A stretch of DNA of 64,000 nucleotides from Sporocytophaga myxococcoides DSM 11118 (GCF_000426725.1 NZ_AUFX01000009.1:62001-126000); one strand, 5' to 3'. Numbered from the stretch's first letter, positions 8,600 through 20,897 are shown. Notes: generated by a model from the letters alone, not told the origin. A program made the numbers and translations.

Positions 8600-9340
8600 T
8601 TGATTTCCTACTTAAGGAGAATTTCGAACCTGTTTAATAAACAGCTGGTAAAGGAAAAGGCTTTTGCTAAATCAATTGCAAACATCACTGGACAAACTCC
8701 TATCAATCTTAACCTTTATAAACTTGCTGTATGCCACACCTCTGCTGCAAAAGAGGATAAGCTTGGTGTCCGTAGCTCTAATGAAAGACTGGAATACCTT
8801 GGTGACGCAATACTTGGCGCTGTAATAGCAGAATTTCTTTTCAAAAAATTTCCTTATAAAGATGAAGGATTCTTAACTGAAATCAGATCAAGAATCGTAA
8901 ATCGTGAATCACTCAATAAACTTGGAAAAAAAATAGGACTCAATAAAATTGTCGAGTTTAACCCAGGCAGAGGTGGCAATACCCACAAGTCTCTTTATGG
9001 AGATGCTCTTGAAGCCTTGGTTGGAGCAGTTTACCTCGACAAAGGCTTCAAATCTTGTAGAAAATTTATTCTTTCCAGACTCTTACAACCTCATTTCGAT
9101 CTAAATGAGATCATAGAAAACAACCTTAATTTTAAAAGCGTCTTAATTGAATGGGCCCAAAAGGAATCGAAAGATATTAAGTTTGTAATTATCAAAGAAG
9201 TCGGAAGTATCCATCATAAGGAATTTACAGCCCAGGTGCTTATTGAAGATGAACCTGTAAGTACTGGAACTGGATTTAGTAAGAAAAAAGCAGAACAAGC
9301 CGCTGCTGAAAAAGCCTGTCAAATCAGGGAAATCAAATAA
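8600..9340 (+). CDS. rnc: Ribonuclease III
   Basis: The product has 246 residues. The RNase III signature NERLEYLGDAIL holds the catalytic Asp69, and a second acidic cluster (Asp135, Glu138) is in YGDALEALVG. The C-terminal double-stranded RNA-binding domain spans roughly residues 170-243 (KSVLIEWAQKES ... GFSKKKAEQAAAEKA). The enzyme processes rRNA precursors and structured mRNAs. A stop precedes the frame at 8594, so the start is most likely TTG at 8600. Although rnc usually follows fabF in Bacteroidota, a strong terminator here implies its own promoter in 8527-8599. Confidence 0.95.
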   Translation: MISYLRRISNLFNKQLVKEKAFAKSIANITGQTPINLNLYKLAVCHTSAAKEDKLGVRSSNERLEYLGDAILGAVIAEFLFKKFPYKDEGFLTEIRSRIVNRESLNKLGKKIGLNKIVEFNPGRGGNTHKSLYGDALEALVGAVYLDKGFKSCRKFILSRLLQPHFDLNEIIENNLNFKSVLIEWAQKESKDIKFVIIKEVGSIHHKEFTAQVLIEDEPVSTGTGFSKKKAEQAAAEKACQIREIK

Positions 9341-9567
9341 CTTTCAACTTAATTCACTTTCGTCGTTATACATAGCTTTTAAAAATCAACAGAATATGCT
9401 TTTTAAAAGCTGAGATCATTGAAATTATTAGGCTTCAATAATTCAATTTTCTCTGCTTCATTTTTATCTGAAAAGTCACATTTTCTTGAATTTATTAAAT
9501 CATAAATTTTACATTTGGCCTTATCAAACCTTTTCAGGTTTGAGTAAATGTATAAAACTAACTGCAT

Positions 9568-11430
9568 ATGAGAATTGCTGGTGCTGCACTCAACCAAACA
9601 CCACTCGATTGGGACAATAATATTTCTAACATTATAGCCGCAATCAATGAAGCAAAGGATAAAAAGGTCGACGTACTTTGTCTTCCGGAGCTTTGCATTA
9701 CCGGCTACGGTTGCGAAGATTGGTTCTTAAGTGAATGGGTGGCGGAAACAGCCCTGAAAAATTTGATTGACCTTATCCCTCATACCACAAACATCGTCGT
9801 AAGCTTCGGACTCCCTATAAGATTCAACGATCTAGTATATAATTGCGCCTGTCTTGTCAAAAACAAAGAAATTCTTGGTATTTCAGCCAAACAATTCTTA
9901 GCTAATGATGGAGTGCACTATGAGCCAAGATGGTTTACGCCATGGCAGCACTCTCAAATAGAAAACTTCAAGATAGAAGGAAAAAACTATCCTTTCGGGG
10001 ACATCTTATATAACATTGATGGAATTAAAATTGGCTATGAAATTTGTGAAGATGCCTGGAGACCTGATAATGTGAGACCAGCATCCAGACTTTGCAAACT
10101 GAATGTCGATCTTATCCTGAACCCTAGCGCAAGTCACTTTGCTTTTGCCAAATCTGATTTCAGATATAATCTCATTATCGGAAGTTCAGAAAAATTTAAT
10201 TGCACTTACCTCTATGCAAACCTACTTGGTAATGAAGCAGGTAGAATGATTTTTGACGGAGAGGTTTTGATTGCCAGAAACGGTGACCTTATTCAACGCA
10301 ATGACAGACTATCTTTTAAAAACTTAAATCTAGTCTATGCGGATATTGATTTTTCCACAGGAAAAGTCTCTGAAGATCCACTGCAGCCGGATGATAGAGA
10401 AAAAAACTTCGAATTTTGGGAAGCTGTTACACTAGGTCTTTTTGATTATATGCGAAAAAGCCATAGCAAAGGATTTGTGCTATCACTCAGCGGCGGTGCT
10501 GACAGCTCTGCCTGTGCCGTAATGGTTTCCGAAATGATAAAAAAAGGGATAAAAGAACTTGGGGTAAAAGAATTCCTAGATAAAGGAGGCCTCTCTCCTA
10601 TTCCTGGAATTGAATCAGAACCATATGAAAGCCAGATCAGATTAGTTACAGAAAAAGTGCTAACCTGCGCCTATCAGTCTACAAAAAATTCAGGAAGAGA
10701 AACATATGAATCTGCAGAAAAGCTGGCTGATTCCATTGGAGCCAGGTTCTATCATTGGGATGTGCAAGATCAGGTTTCAGGCTATATTAAAACAATTGAG
10801 CATGTACTGGCTCATCCTCTTAGTTGGGAAAAGCATGATATCACTTTGCAGAACATTCAGGCACGAAGCCGATCGCCAATAATATGGATGCTTGCAAACA
10901 TTAATAACGCTTTGTTAATCACAACTTCCAACCGAAGTGAAGGAGATGTCGGATATGCCACAATGGATGGCGATACTTCTGGCAGTATTGCACCAATTGC
11001 TGGTGTTGACAAGCATTTTATTCAACAATGGCTGACCTGGGCTGAAAAAAATCTGGACCAACCAGGCTTACGTTTTGTAAATTCACTGATACCCACAGCT
11101 GAATTAAGACCGGTTGAAAAAACTCAGACCGATGAGAAAGATCTTATGCCATACTGGTTATTGGCAGATATAGAAAAACTAGCTATCAAAGACAAGAAAT
11201 CTCCACTTGAAGTATTTAATATTCTGGCAAAAGAAAATAAAACTGAGCCAGCACTACTTAGATCTTATGTAGACAAATTCTTTAAAATGTGGGCAAGGAA
11301 TCAATGGAAACGAGAAAGATTAGCTCCTGGTTTTCATCTTGATGAGTTTAATGTCGATCCGAAAACGTGGTGTAGATTTCCGATTTTAAACAGTGGATTT
11401 AAAAATGAGTTAAAAAAACTTAAGGATTAA
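9568..11430 (+). CDS. nadE: Glutamine-dependent NAD(+) synthetase
   Basis: The product has 620 residues, the two-domain glutamine-hydrolysing form. The N-terminal nitrilase-like glutaminase has the catalytic triad Glu41 (CLPELCITGYG), Lys108 (ISAKQFLAND) and Cys160 (GYEICEDAW). The C-terminal ATP pyrophosphatase domain begins with the P-loop SGGADSSA at 308-315, followed by TTSNRSEGDVGYATMDGD and EKTQTDEKDLMPYWLLA. It makes NAD from deamido-NAD, ATP and glutamine. The 227-bp stretch before it holds only a weak promoter-like pair (TTTG near 9514 and CAGGTTTG at 9535). Confidence 0.97.
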   Translation: MRIAGAALNQTPLDWDNNISNIIAAINEAKDKKVDVLCLPELCITGYGCEDWFLSEWVAETALKNLIDLIPHTTNIVVSFGLPIRFNDLVYNCACLVKNKEILGISAKQFLANDGVHYEPRWFTPWQHSQIENFKIEGKNYPFGDILYNIDGIKIGYEICEDAWRPDNVRPASRLCKLNVDLILNPSASHFAFAKSDFRYNLIIGSSEKFNCTYLYANLLGNEAGRMIFDGEVLIARNGDLIQRNDRLSFKNLNLVYADIDFSTGKVSEDPLQPDDREKNFEFWEAVTLGLFDYMRKSHSKGFVLSLSGGADSSACAVMVSEMIKKGIKELGVKEFLDKGGLSPIPGIESEPYESQIRLVTEKVLTCAYQSTKNSGRETYESAEKLADSIGARFYHWDVQDQVSGYIKTIEHVLAHPLSWEKHDITLQNIQARSRSPIIWMLANINNALLITTSNRSEGDVGYATMDGDTSGSIAPIAGVDKHFIQQWLTWAEKNLDQPGLRFVNSLIPTAELRPVEKTQTDEKDLMPYWLLADIEKLAIKDKKSPLEVFNILAKENKTEPALLRSYVDKFFKMWARNQWKRERLAPGFHLDEFNVDPKTWCRFPILNSGFKNELKKLKD

Positions 11431-11443
11431 ATTGAAAACTTAA

Positions 11444-11635
11444 TTATCTATAATATTTCCAGTTGAACTCAGGTAAATGATATGAATCAAGACTTGAAGA
11501 CAGCATTTTGAAAAATGATTCGTCTGTAAAAAATTTCAAAAACAAAAAATAGAATAAAAATAACAGGCACACATTCAATAAGGGGATCCTTATACTTGGT
11601 TTTTCCTTCGGCCTAAAAGATCTCGTTGTTTTCAT
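11444..11635 (-). CDS. Possible small single-pass membrane protein
   Basis: A 63-codon ATG-started frame lies on the minus strand in the 526-bp gap between nadE and lgt. It has a basic N-terminus (MKTTRSFRPKEK), one strongly hydrophobic segment (about residues 18-35, rich in Leu and Phe) and a polar tail. That layout fits a small inner-membrane protein, but AT-rich DNA readily gives such frames by chance. I see no family match and no terminator, and nadE ends only 13 bp away in convergent orientation. Confidence 0.3.
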   Translation of the reverse strand: MKTTRSFRPKEKPSIRIPLLNVCLLFLFYFLFLKFFTDESFFKMLSSSLDSYHLPEFNWKYYR

Positions 11636-11783
11636 AATTGAAAAATTTGATCACTTATGTATTTATACGATAATGTTTCACCTTGGGTTAATCATCCGAA
11701 ATAAAAATATTACAATAAGCTATCTATTAAATATAAAAATCAAGTTCAATCTATTCAAAATCTACGTTGATCGAAATGTACAG

Positions 11784-11831
11784 TGTTGATAAGCCCATTT
11801 TAAGGCTTTAGATCGTAAATTTTGTGGATAA
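11784..11831. promoter_or_regulatory. Pair of DnaA-box-like sites upstream of lgt
   Basis: TGTGGATAA at 11823-11831 is an exact complement of the DnaA box TTATCCACA, and TGTTGATAA at 11784-11792 differs at one base, in the same orientation, 39 bp apart. They sit in the AT-rich 526-bp gap between nadE and lgt (11431-11956). The gap otherwise shows one possible small ORF (11444-11635) and no clear promoter. Two boxes are too few to call an origin. Confidence 0.3.
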
Positions 11832-11956
11832 CTTTGTCAACTATTTTAAAAACCTATATGATTCAGATTAGAATAATGCAATTATTTCCATTTATAAATC
11901 TTTTCTTTCTTTTTAATTCTGATTTGATTTTATTGCAGGCCAAAAATTAATACAGC

Positions 11957-13048
11957 ATGACTTTTAACTTTGTTCTCTGGGAAGCTTCTCCCGAGTTATT
12001 TTCTATAGGAAGCTTAACAGTAAGGTGGTATGGACTACTTTTCGCACTCGGTTTTTTAATTGGCCAGCAAATTTTAATCTGGATTTACAAGACTGAGGGA
12101 AAATCAGAAAAATATGTTGAAACACTTACAATATACATGGTAGTGGCTACTATTCTAGGAGCAAGACTTGGGCACTGTCTTTTTTATGAGCCCGAATATT
12201 ATTTAACCCGTCCACTGGACATTTTAAAAATATGGGAAGGTGGGCTTGCCAGTCATGGAGCCGCAGCAGGTATTCTAATCGCTATTTACCTCTATTCAAA
12301 AAAACAAACAGATCAAAGTTACTTGTATGTTTTGGATCGTATGGTGATCACCATCGCTCTTGCTGGGTGCCTTATTCGTCTGGGCAATCTTATGAATTCT
12401 GAAATTATAGGAAAACCTACAAGCTTTAGAGGAGGATTTATCTTTGCAAGAAGTATGGAGGATCTGCTCGACAAAACCTATAAAAATTCTATTTACGACA
12501 TTGAAATGAGCCTTAATGGGAAAGATAGCATTGATGAGGCAGGAAGAACAATTGCAGGAGTCGACCTAAGCTTTGAAGTGCCGGGTGAAGAAAACAATGA
12601 AAAGGAAATCAAGGCATTTGTAGAAGGCGGAATAAGAAAGACAATTGAAAGGGAATACAATGAACATATTGTATATGCTGAAAATCCACCTGTTAAAATA
12701 GAAAAAATTGAAGGAGAAAAAGCTCAGAAGGTAACAGTGGGCGTGTGGGGCGTACCAAGACATCCTTCTCAATTATATGAAGCTATTTCTTCTTTTCTAT
12801 TGTTTTTATTTTTGTTTTTTGGAGTATACAATAGAAAAAGGGAGAAAACCCCAGAAGGAAGAATATTTGGTTATTTTGTAGTGATTTTATTCTCTTTAAG
12901 GTTTATATATGAATACTTTAAAGAACCACAAGTAGATTTTGAGCAAAATATGAGCTATAATATGGGGCAACTTTTAAGTATACCCTTAATTATTGCCGGC
13001 CTTTTTGTTCTGATAAATAGCTATCGTAAAAAGAATGAATTAAGCTAG
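11957..13048 (+). CDS. lgt: Prolipoprotein diacylglyceryl transferase
   Basis: The product has 363 residues. It transfers diacylglycerol from phosphatidylglycerol to the lipobox cysteine of prolipoproteins at the inner membrane. Visible family motifs are [34 protein letters not shown] (the HGG-like motif is HGA here), [12 protein letters not shown] (essential Arg/Asn/Glu) and RHPSQLYEA. It is about 90 residues longer than the E. coli enzyme: a charged, presumably periplasmic insertion lies at about residues 175-265, between the RxGN motif and RHPSQLYEA. Its 3' end overlaps convergent yidD by 4 bp. Confidence 0.95.
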   Translation: MTFNFVLWEASPELFSIGSLTVRWYGLLFALGFLIGQQILIWIYKTEGKSEKYVETLTIYMVVATILGARLGHCLFYEPEYYLTRPLDILKIWEGGLASHGAAAGILIAIYLYSKKQTDQSYLYVLDRMVITIALAGCLIRLGNLMNSEIIGKPTSFRGGFIFARSMEDLLDKTYKNSIYDIEMSLNGKDSIDEAGRTIAGVDLSFEVPGEENNEKEIKAFVEGGIRKTIEREYNEHIVYAENPPVKIEKIEGEKAQKVTVGVWGVPRHPSQLYEAISSFLLFLFLFFGVYNRKREKTPEGRIFGYFVVILFSLRFIYEYFKEPQVDFEQNMSYNMGQLLSIPLIIAGLFVLINSYRKKNELS

Positions 13049-13278
13049 GGCACGGGATCATAACCGTGCCCACCCCAAGGGTGGCAACGCCCAATTCGTT
13101 TTATACCCAACCAGCTTCCTTTAATGGGACCATATTTTTTTACAGCTTCAATAAAATAAGCCGAACAAGTCGGATGATACCTACAGGCAGCTGGTAAATA
13201 AGGGCTTATTGCCAGCTGATAAATCTTTACCAGTAACAATATCAACCATTTTAAAGGAGCTAATAAAATTTTTAACAT
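13045..13278 (-). CDS. yidD: Membrane protein insertion efficiency factor YidD
   Basis: The product has 77 residues, normal for YidD, which assists YidC-dependent membrane insertion. It has an N-terminal amphipathic or hydrophobic segment ([15 protein letters not shown]), then [14 protein letters not shown] with three conserved cysteines in the region when CHPWGG is included, and ends with GGHGYDPVP. It is convergent with lgt and overlaps it by 4 bp, an unusual tail-to-tail arrangement; no terminator is visible between them. Confidence 0.95.
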   Translation of the reverse strand: MLKILLAPLKWLILLLVKIYQLAISPYLPAACRYHPTCSAYFIEAVKKYGPIKGSWLGIKRIGRCHPWGGHGYDPVP

Positions 13279-13424
13279 AATTTTCTTTTAAACCTCTTAA
13301 TTCATACTACAGTTCCTGTTCCTTCGTAAATATGAATATAAAACCAAGAGGAAATTATTATTACTGGGCAAATATTTGCATTTTTAGTAATAAAACAACT
13401 TCAATATTTCAGGAATCAGTTTAA

Positions 13425-14837
13425 ATGTCGTTTAAGTTTTTCATTTTCTATATTTCCCTTCTGATTCCAACTCTCATTTCTGCTCAGACAAATTCTCAAT
13501 CTGAAGCTTGTGATACATCCTTTATCATTATTAACAATATAAACCTGGAAGGAAATAAAAGAACCAAAGACAGAATTATACTAAGGGAATTAAGCATAGA
13601 ACCCGGAGATACAATCTTAAAAAAAGAACTTGAACCACTCCTCAGTAAAACAAGAAACAGGATTTTTAATACAGGTTTATTTTTGAAAGCAGATGTTATC
13701 TTAATTGGAGACTCAATTATACGTGAATTAAAAATAACAGTAAAAGAAAGACTTTTCACTTATCCTCTTCCGATATTAAGTCTTGCAGACCGAAATTTCA
13801 ATGAATGGTGGTACACGAGAAACCATGACCTTTCCAGAATTGATTATGGGATAAACTTTATTAAGAAAAATGTAAGGGGTATGAATGAAACATTAAGATT
13901 AAAAGTGAATGCCGGATTTTCTACCAAAGCAGAACTTACCTATATAATTCCTTACCTAGATCGCAAACAAAGGATTGGTCTCACCCTTTTCGCTGGCATC
14001 ATAGAAAACAAAAAAATCCCATACCAAACCCTCAATAATGAGTTGGCTTATTATGAAGGAAAGAATTTTGTCAGGCGCAGAATTACAGGCAATATCACCT
14101 TCTCTTACAGAAGGAGGTTTTACGAATTCCATAGCTTAAGCCTGGGGTTCTTTACAAATAGAATATCAGATAAAATTGCCGAATTGAATCCTGACTATTT
14201 CCTGAATCAAAGGGTTCAGCAAAATTATTTTGATCTGAAGTACATCTTTACCTATGACAGACGAGATATAACCTATTACCCACTGAATGGCTTTTATATA
14301 AAAGCAGAAGCTGATAAGCAGGGACTATTAAATTCGGATGATGTAAATATATTTTCATTAAAAACAGAGGGCTCGGTTTACAAACCCCTCGGAAAAGGAT
14401 TTTTTGTCGCAGCAGGAACTGCACTTAAATATTCAACTCCATCCAAACAACCCTATTTTAATATTCGTGGCCTTGGCTATATGAAAGATTACATTAGTGG
14501 ATATGAGCTTTTTGTAATTGACGGATCTTCTTATAGCCTCTTCAAAAGCAATATAAAATACAGACTTTTTAAAACAGAAAAGAAGCTAAGTTTTCTACCA
14601 ACTGAAAAAATCAGAAGTATCCCTCTAACCCTTTATTTGAAAACCTATTTTGACACGGGTTATGTGGTAGATCAGACAAATAATCCTGGTAATGCCATAC
14701 TTGCCAATCAGTGGCTCTGGGGAGGTGGTGCAGGCTTTGATCTGGTAACCTATTATGATCTGGTATTCAGATTTGAATATTCAGTAAACAAACAACTTCA
14801 GTCCGGTCTGTTTTTGAGTCTTAAAGCAGCTATTTAA
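13425..14837 (+). CDS. BamA/TamA-family outer-membrane protein with one POTRA domain
   Basis: The product has 470 residues. A signal peptide ends near TLISAQ. One POTRA-like domain (about residues 30-105, INNINLEGNKRTKDRII ... ITVKERL) is followed by a beta-barrel of about 350 residues with many amphipathic strands and aromatic turns such as TYDRRDITYYPLNGFY, typical of the bacterial surface antigen domain. The single POTRA distinguishes it from BamA, which has five. A role in outer-membrane protein or lipid export is inferred from the fold only. A hairpin after the stop may terminate transcription. Confidence 0.8.
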   Translation: MSFKFFIFYISLLIPTLISAQTNSQSEACDTSFIIINNINLEGNKRTKDRIILRELSIEPGDTILKKELEPLLSKTRNRIFNTGLFLKADVILIGDSIIRELKITVKERLFTYPLPILSLADRNFNEWWYTRNHDLSRIDYGINFIKKNVRGMNETLRLKVNAGFSTKAELTYIIPYLDRKQRIGLTLFAGIIENKKIPYQTLNNELAYYEGKNFVRRRITGNITFSYRRRFYEFHSLSLGFFTNRISDKIAELNPDYFLNQRVQQNYFDLKYIFTYDRRDITYYPLNGFYIKAEADKQGLLNSDDVNIFSLKTEGSVYKPLGKGFFVAAGTALKYSTPSKQPYFNIRGLGYMKDYISGYELFVIDGSSYSLFKSNIKYRLFKTEKKLSFLPTEKIRSIPLTLYLKTYFDTGYVVDQTNNPGNAILANQWLWGGGAGFDLVTYYDLVFRFEYSVNKQLQSGLFLSLKAAI

Positions 14838-14929
14838 GCGAAACGTATAAAGCTTAAAGCGAAATGTGGTATGTTTCGACTTTATACTTTTAGCTTTACG
14901 CTTTTTGCTTTTAGCTTTCAGCTTTTTCC
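14836..14929. repeat. Paired 7-bp-period repeats (GCTT heptads) in opposite orientation, copy 1
   Basis: The left arm (14836-14866) reads as heptads such as AAGCGAA, AAGCTTA and AAGCGAA. The right arm (about 14878-14929) reads TTAGCTT, TACGCTT, TTTGCTT, TTAGCTT, TCAGCTT in the opposite orientation. The pattern recurs at 58854-59020. The left arm starts on the stop codon of the BamA-like gene. Inside it, GTATAAAG (14845-14852) pairs with CTTTATAC (14880-14887), so the arms may fold as a terminator-like hairpin. Confidence 0.6.
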
Positions 14930-15044
14930 AATATATTGCTCTGAATAATCATTAAATGCGGTATTTATTCCTTTTGTTAAACAATTTAATCCCTAAAGCA
15001 TTTTAAGCTTTTATATTTTTTACCAAAAATCTATTGAGAATATC

Positions 15045-17291
15045 ATGTTGAAAAAACTTATTGTATTTACTGTCTGTTTGCTTTTTTTAAATCCCTTCTG
15101 TCGTGCCGACGAGGGAATGTGGCTTCCTTTACTCATAAAGAGGCTTAACTATGAAGACATGCAAAAGAAGGGGCTCAAGCTTACTGCTGATGAGATCTAT
15201 AGTGTAAATCATTCAAGCCTGAAAGATGCTGTTGTAAATTTCGGAGGATATTGTACCGGAGAAATAATATCTGATAAAGGACTAATCCTGACCAACCACC
15301 ATTGCGGTTATGAATCTGTTCAATCGCATAGTACTGTCGAACATGATTATCTTTCAGATGGTTTCTGGGCAAAGAAAATATCTGAGGAACTACCTACCCC
15401 AGGCCTTACAGTTACTTTCCTGGTAAGAATGGAAGATGTAACAGATAAAATCCTAGGAGCATGTGCAGGGTTAAATCCTGAAGAAAAAGAAGCTAAAATC
15501 GAACAGATATCTGCTGAACTTGAAAAAACAGCAATAGCAGGTACGCATTATACTTCAGAAATCAAAAGTTTTTTCGAAGGGAATGAATATTACCTGTTTG
15601 TTTACGAAGTATTTAAAGATATCAGACTTGTAGGAGCTCCTCCTTCAAGTATCGGTAAATTCGGTGGGGATACCGATAATTGGATGTGGCCAAGACATAC
15701 TGGAGATTTTTCCATGTTCAGAGTCTACACAGCCCCAGATGGAAAACCTGCTGAATATTCTGCAAACAACGTCCCTTTAAAGCCAAAGTTTCACCTTACC
15801 ATTTCACTTGACGGATATGAAAAAGGTTCTTTCTCAATGGTGATGGGATATCCCGGAAGCACTGAAAGATATCTTACTTCAGGAGGAGTTAAACTGGCAT
15901 ACGAAATCACCAATCCTGACAAAATCAAAATCAGAGAAAAAAGATTGGCTCTCATGAAAGAAGATATGGATGCCAACCCGGAGATAAGAATCAAATATGC
16001 CGCAAACTATGCTCAGGTAAGTAACTATTACAAATATTTCATAGGTCAGAATCAAGGATTGAGAAGGTTGGATGTTGCAGATCAAAAGAAAGCCAGAGAG
16101 CAGAAATTCCAGGAATGGGCAGATTCTGATCTTGAGAGAAAAAAGACTTATGGTGACCTGCTTCCTCAATTTGAAAAAACCTACGAGGAGTACAAAGTTG
16201 TTGCTCCTGCCTACACTTATCTAGAAGAAGCTGCATTCGGCACAGAAATCCTTCTTTTTGCATACAAGCTGAATGGATTTTACCAGGCTCTACAAAATGC
16301 TAAAACACCTCAGGAAACCCAGGCTGCGGCTGAAGCTGCCAAAGTACAGGCTGACGAATTCTTTAAAAATTATAATCCACCAACGGACCAAAAGATCTTT
16401 GCAGCACTGTTACAAATGTATCACGATGACGTGAATCCCAAACTAGTGCCATCAGTCCTCAAAGAAGTAGACAAGAAATACAAAGGTGACTTCTCTAAAT
16501 TTGCTGCATATGTATTTTCAAATTCAATCCTTGCATCAAAAGAAAAAATGGACAATTTCCTTAAGAAGCCCTCTGCAAAGGTTTTGGAAAAAGATCCTGC
16601 ATTTAGAACAAGTCAATCAATCATCAGCGATTTCAGAACGCTAGCCGGTCCCTTCCTCGGAATGATTTTCGCGAAATTAGATGCAGCGAATAACTTATAT
16701 CTGAGAGGGATCAGAGAAATGAATAAAGATGCGAAGCTATATCCTGATGCTAACTTTTCTATGAGACTGAGTTATGGGTCAGTTGAAGATTATTATCCGA
16801 AAGATGCGGCCCATTTTTCATACTATACTACTATTGAAGGAATCATGGAAAAAGAAGATCCTAAAAACGAAGAATTCATTGTTCCTAAAAAACTTATAGA
16901 CCTATACAATCAAAAAGATTATGGCAGATATGGTTTTAAAGGAACACTTCCTGTAAATTTTATTTCCACCAATGATATTACCGGAGGAAATTCGGGCAGC
17001 CCTGTTATGAATGGCTATGGACATTTGATCGGTTGTGCATTCGATGGCAATTGGGAGGCTATGAGTGGAGACATTATTTATGAACCAAAATTACAAAGAA
17101 CTATATCAGTAGATATAAGATATATTTTATTCATTATTGATAAATATGCAGGCGCAGAAAATCTTATCAAAGAGATGACTATTGTACAAAATTACAAGCC
17201 GGCGTCAGCAAGTCAGGAAGAGCCATTAGACAAAAACAAACCTGCCGAAACAATTAAAACAGGCAATAAAAAATTGGAAAAGGTGAATTAA
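15045..17291 (+). CDS. S46 family dipeptidyl-peptidase, DPP7-type
   Basis: The product has 748 residues with a signal peptide (cleaved near FCRADEG), so it is periplasmic. It belongs to the S46 serine peptidases, which release dipeptides from the N-terminus of oligopeptides for uptake. The catalytic residues are visible as LTNHHCGYE (His85/86), GDTDNWMWPRHTGDF (Asp) and GGNSGSPV (Ser650). The residue 18 positions after the catalytic Ser, which distinguishes DPP7 (Gly) from DPP11 (Arg), is Gly668, predicting preference for hydrophobic rather than acidic P1 residues. The tail after residue 715 is Lys/Glu/Pro-rich. It ends 8 bp from the convergent response regulator. Confidence 0.93.
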   Translation: MLKKLIVFTVCLLFLNPFCRADEGMWLPLLIKRLNYEDMQKKGLKLTADEIYSVNHSSLKDAVVNFGGYCTGEIISDKGLILTNHHCGYESVQSHSTVEHDYLSDGFWAKKISEELPTPGLTVTFLVRMEDVTDKILGACAGLNPEEKEAKIEQISAELEKTAIAGTHYTSEIKSFFEGNEYYLFVYEVFKDIRLVGAPPSSIGKFGGDTDNWMWPRHTGDFSMFRVYTAPDGKPAEYSANNVPLKPKFHLTISLDGYEKGSFSMVMGYPGSTERYLTSGGVKLAYEITNPDKIKIREKRLALMKEDMDANPEIRIKYAANYAQVSNYYKYFIGQNQGLRRLDVADQKKAREQKFQEWADSDLERKKTYGDLLPQFEKTYEEYKVVAPAYTYLEEAAFGTEILLFAYKLNGFYQALQNAKTPQETQAAAEAAKVQADEFFKNYNPPTDQKIFAALLQMYHDDVNPKLVPSVLKEVDKKYKGDFSKFAAYVFSNSILASKEKMDNFLKKPSAKVLEKDPAFRTSQSIISDFRTLAGPFLGMIFAKLDAANNLYLRGIREMNKDAKLYPDANFSMRLSYGSVEDYYPKDAAHFSYYTTIEGIMEKEDPKNEEFIVPKKLIDLYNQKDYGRYGFKGTLPVNFISTNDITGGNSGSPVMNGYGHLIGCAFDGNWEAMSGDIIYEPKLQRTISVDIRYILFIIDKYAGAENLIKEMTIVQNYKPASASQEEPLDKNKPAETIKTGNKKLEKVN

Positions 17292-17299
17292 TAAAGGCC

Positions 17300-17710
17300 T
17301 TAAACTACTGAAGCATTTCTTCTAATAAACCCCAGCAGATTCTCTTCTGTTAGGGGTTTATTTATATAACCCGCAGCAATTGGAGAGCTTTCTACCTTCT
17401 TTATATCATTAGTATTGGTACTGGTGGTTAATACCACGATCATAGGTCTTTCAACTGTATTTAATTCCAGTTTTTCAAATTCTTCAAGAAATTCAAATCC
17501 ATCCATTACTGGCATATTGATATCCAGCAGAATCAGGGTAGGCAGCTCCTTTTTATTACATTTTTTTAGATAAGTAATCGCTTCCTGACCATTATTTGTC
17601 ACAATAATTTCTTCAGACAAACCTATTCTCCTTATTAATCTGAGATTTATGTAGTTGTTGATTTTATCATCATCAACAAGGAGAACTTTATTAAACTTTT
17701 TATCTGGCAT
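17300..17710 (-). CDS. Stand-alone CheY-like response regulator
   Basis: The product has 136 residues and is a receiver domain only. The acidic pocket is in LLVDDDKINN, the phosphorylated Asp is in LLDINMPVMDG, and the conserved Thr/Lys are in VLTTSTN and YINKPLT. There is no output domain, so it would act by protein contact. No cognate kinase is adjacent. This compact form is common in Cytophagales, where such receivers often follow hybrid kinases encoded elsewhere. It is convergent with the S46 peptidase gene. Confidence 0.9.
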   Translation of the reverse strand: MPDKKFNKVLLVDDDKINNYINLRLIRRIGLSEEIIVTNNGQEAITYLKKCNKKELPTLILLDINMPVMDGFEFLEEFEKLELNTVERPMIVVLTTSTNTNDIKKVESSPIAAGYINKPLTEENLLGFIRRNASVV

Positions 17711-18168
17711 AACAAACCTTTCTAAATTTTCCCTTTAATAACTTGAGTAAAAAGCACCGAAGAAATCTTTACACAAATTGTGCCTGAATTCATTTACAAC
17801 TCTCCTTCAATCCTATTCCTTTTTACAACGATTTATTTGCCTTAAATATCTTTTCTAGACAAACAAAATTTGAAAGGGAAAAACTCTTAATTTAACCTCT
17901 ATCTGTTTTTTAAGAAGATATAAAAATTACGTCCATCTACCATACTGTAAATTAACGCCTTACCTTTTTAATTATAGAAAACATTCTTCTGAAGCAATGG
18001 GAATAGGGAGAACTGCTTCGGCCGAATTTTAATTTAAGCTTTTTTTTGCGAAAAACTGAAACTGCAAGAGCCAAACTTCTTATTTTTTGTTTTACGTAAA
18101 ATGCAGCTTTTATTAAGCAATAAATATTTTTAATTTTGCGGGTTCGTAAAGCATACCAAATATAAAAG
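17711..18168. other. Gene-free stretch between response regulator and valS
   Basis: This divergent 458-bp gap has no credible ORF. Near valS there is a perfect -7 element TAATTTTG (18131-18138) without a clear -33 TTG. An inverted repeat GAAGCA ... TGCTTC (17991-17996 and 18014-18019) lies in the middle. I see no T-box or other known leader for valS. Confidence 0.4.
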
Positions 18169-20802
<2,634 letters not shown>

Positions 20803-20858
20803 AAAGTACATTATACGAATCAATATTTGTAAAGTTTCTGTTTAAAACTTTTTCCTTA

Positions 20859-20897
20859 AAAAGGCTGAAAATTGACAAAAATTTTCAGCCTTTTTTT
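20859..20897 (+). terminator. Rho-independent terminator of valS
   Basis: Perfect 12-bp stem AAGGCTGAAAAT / ATTTTCAGCCTT (20861-20872 and 20881-20892) followed by eight T. Confidence 0.9.

Noticed and set aside
9403-9597. 64-codon minus-strand ORF overlapping the nadE start
   Set aside because: It overlaps the conserved start of nadE, has no recognisable family and looks like a shadow in AT-rich DNA.
17991-18019. Inverted repeat upstream of valS as a possible T-box leader
   Set aside because: Only a 6-bp stem is seen and no T-box or specifier structure; T-box control is not expected in this phylum.
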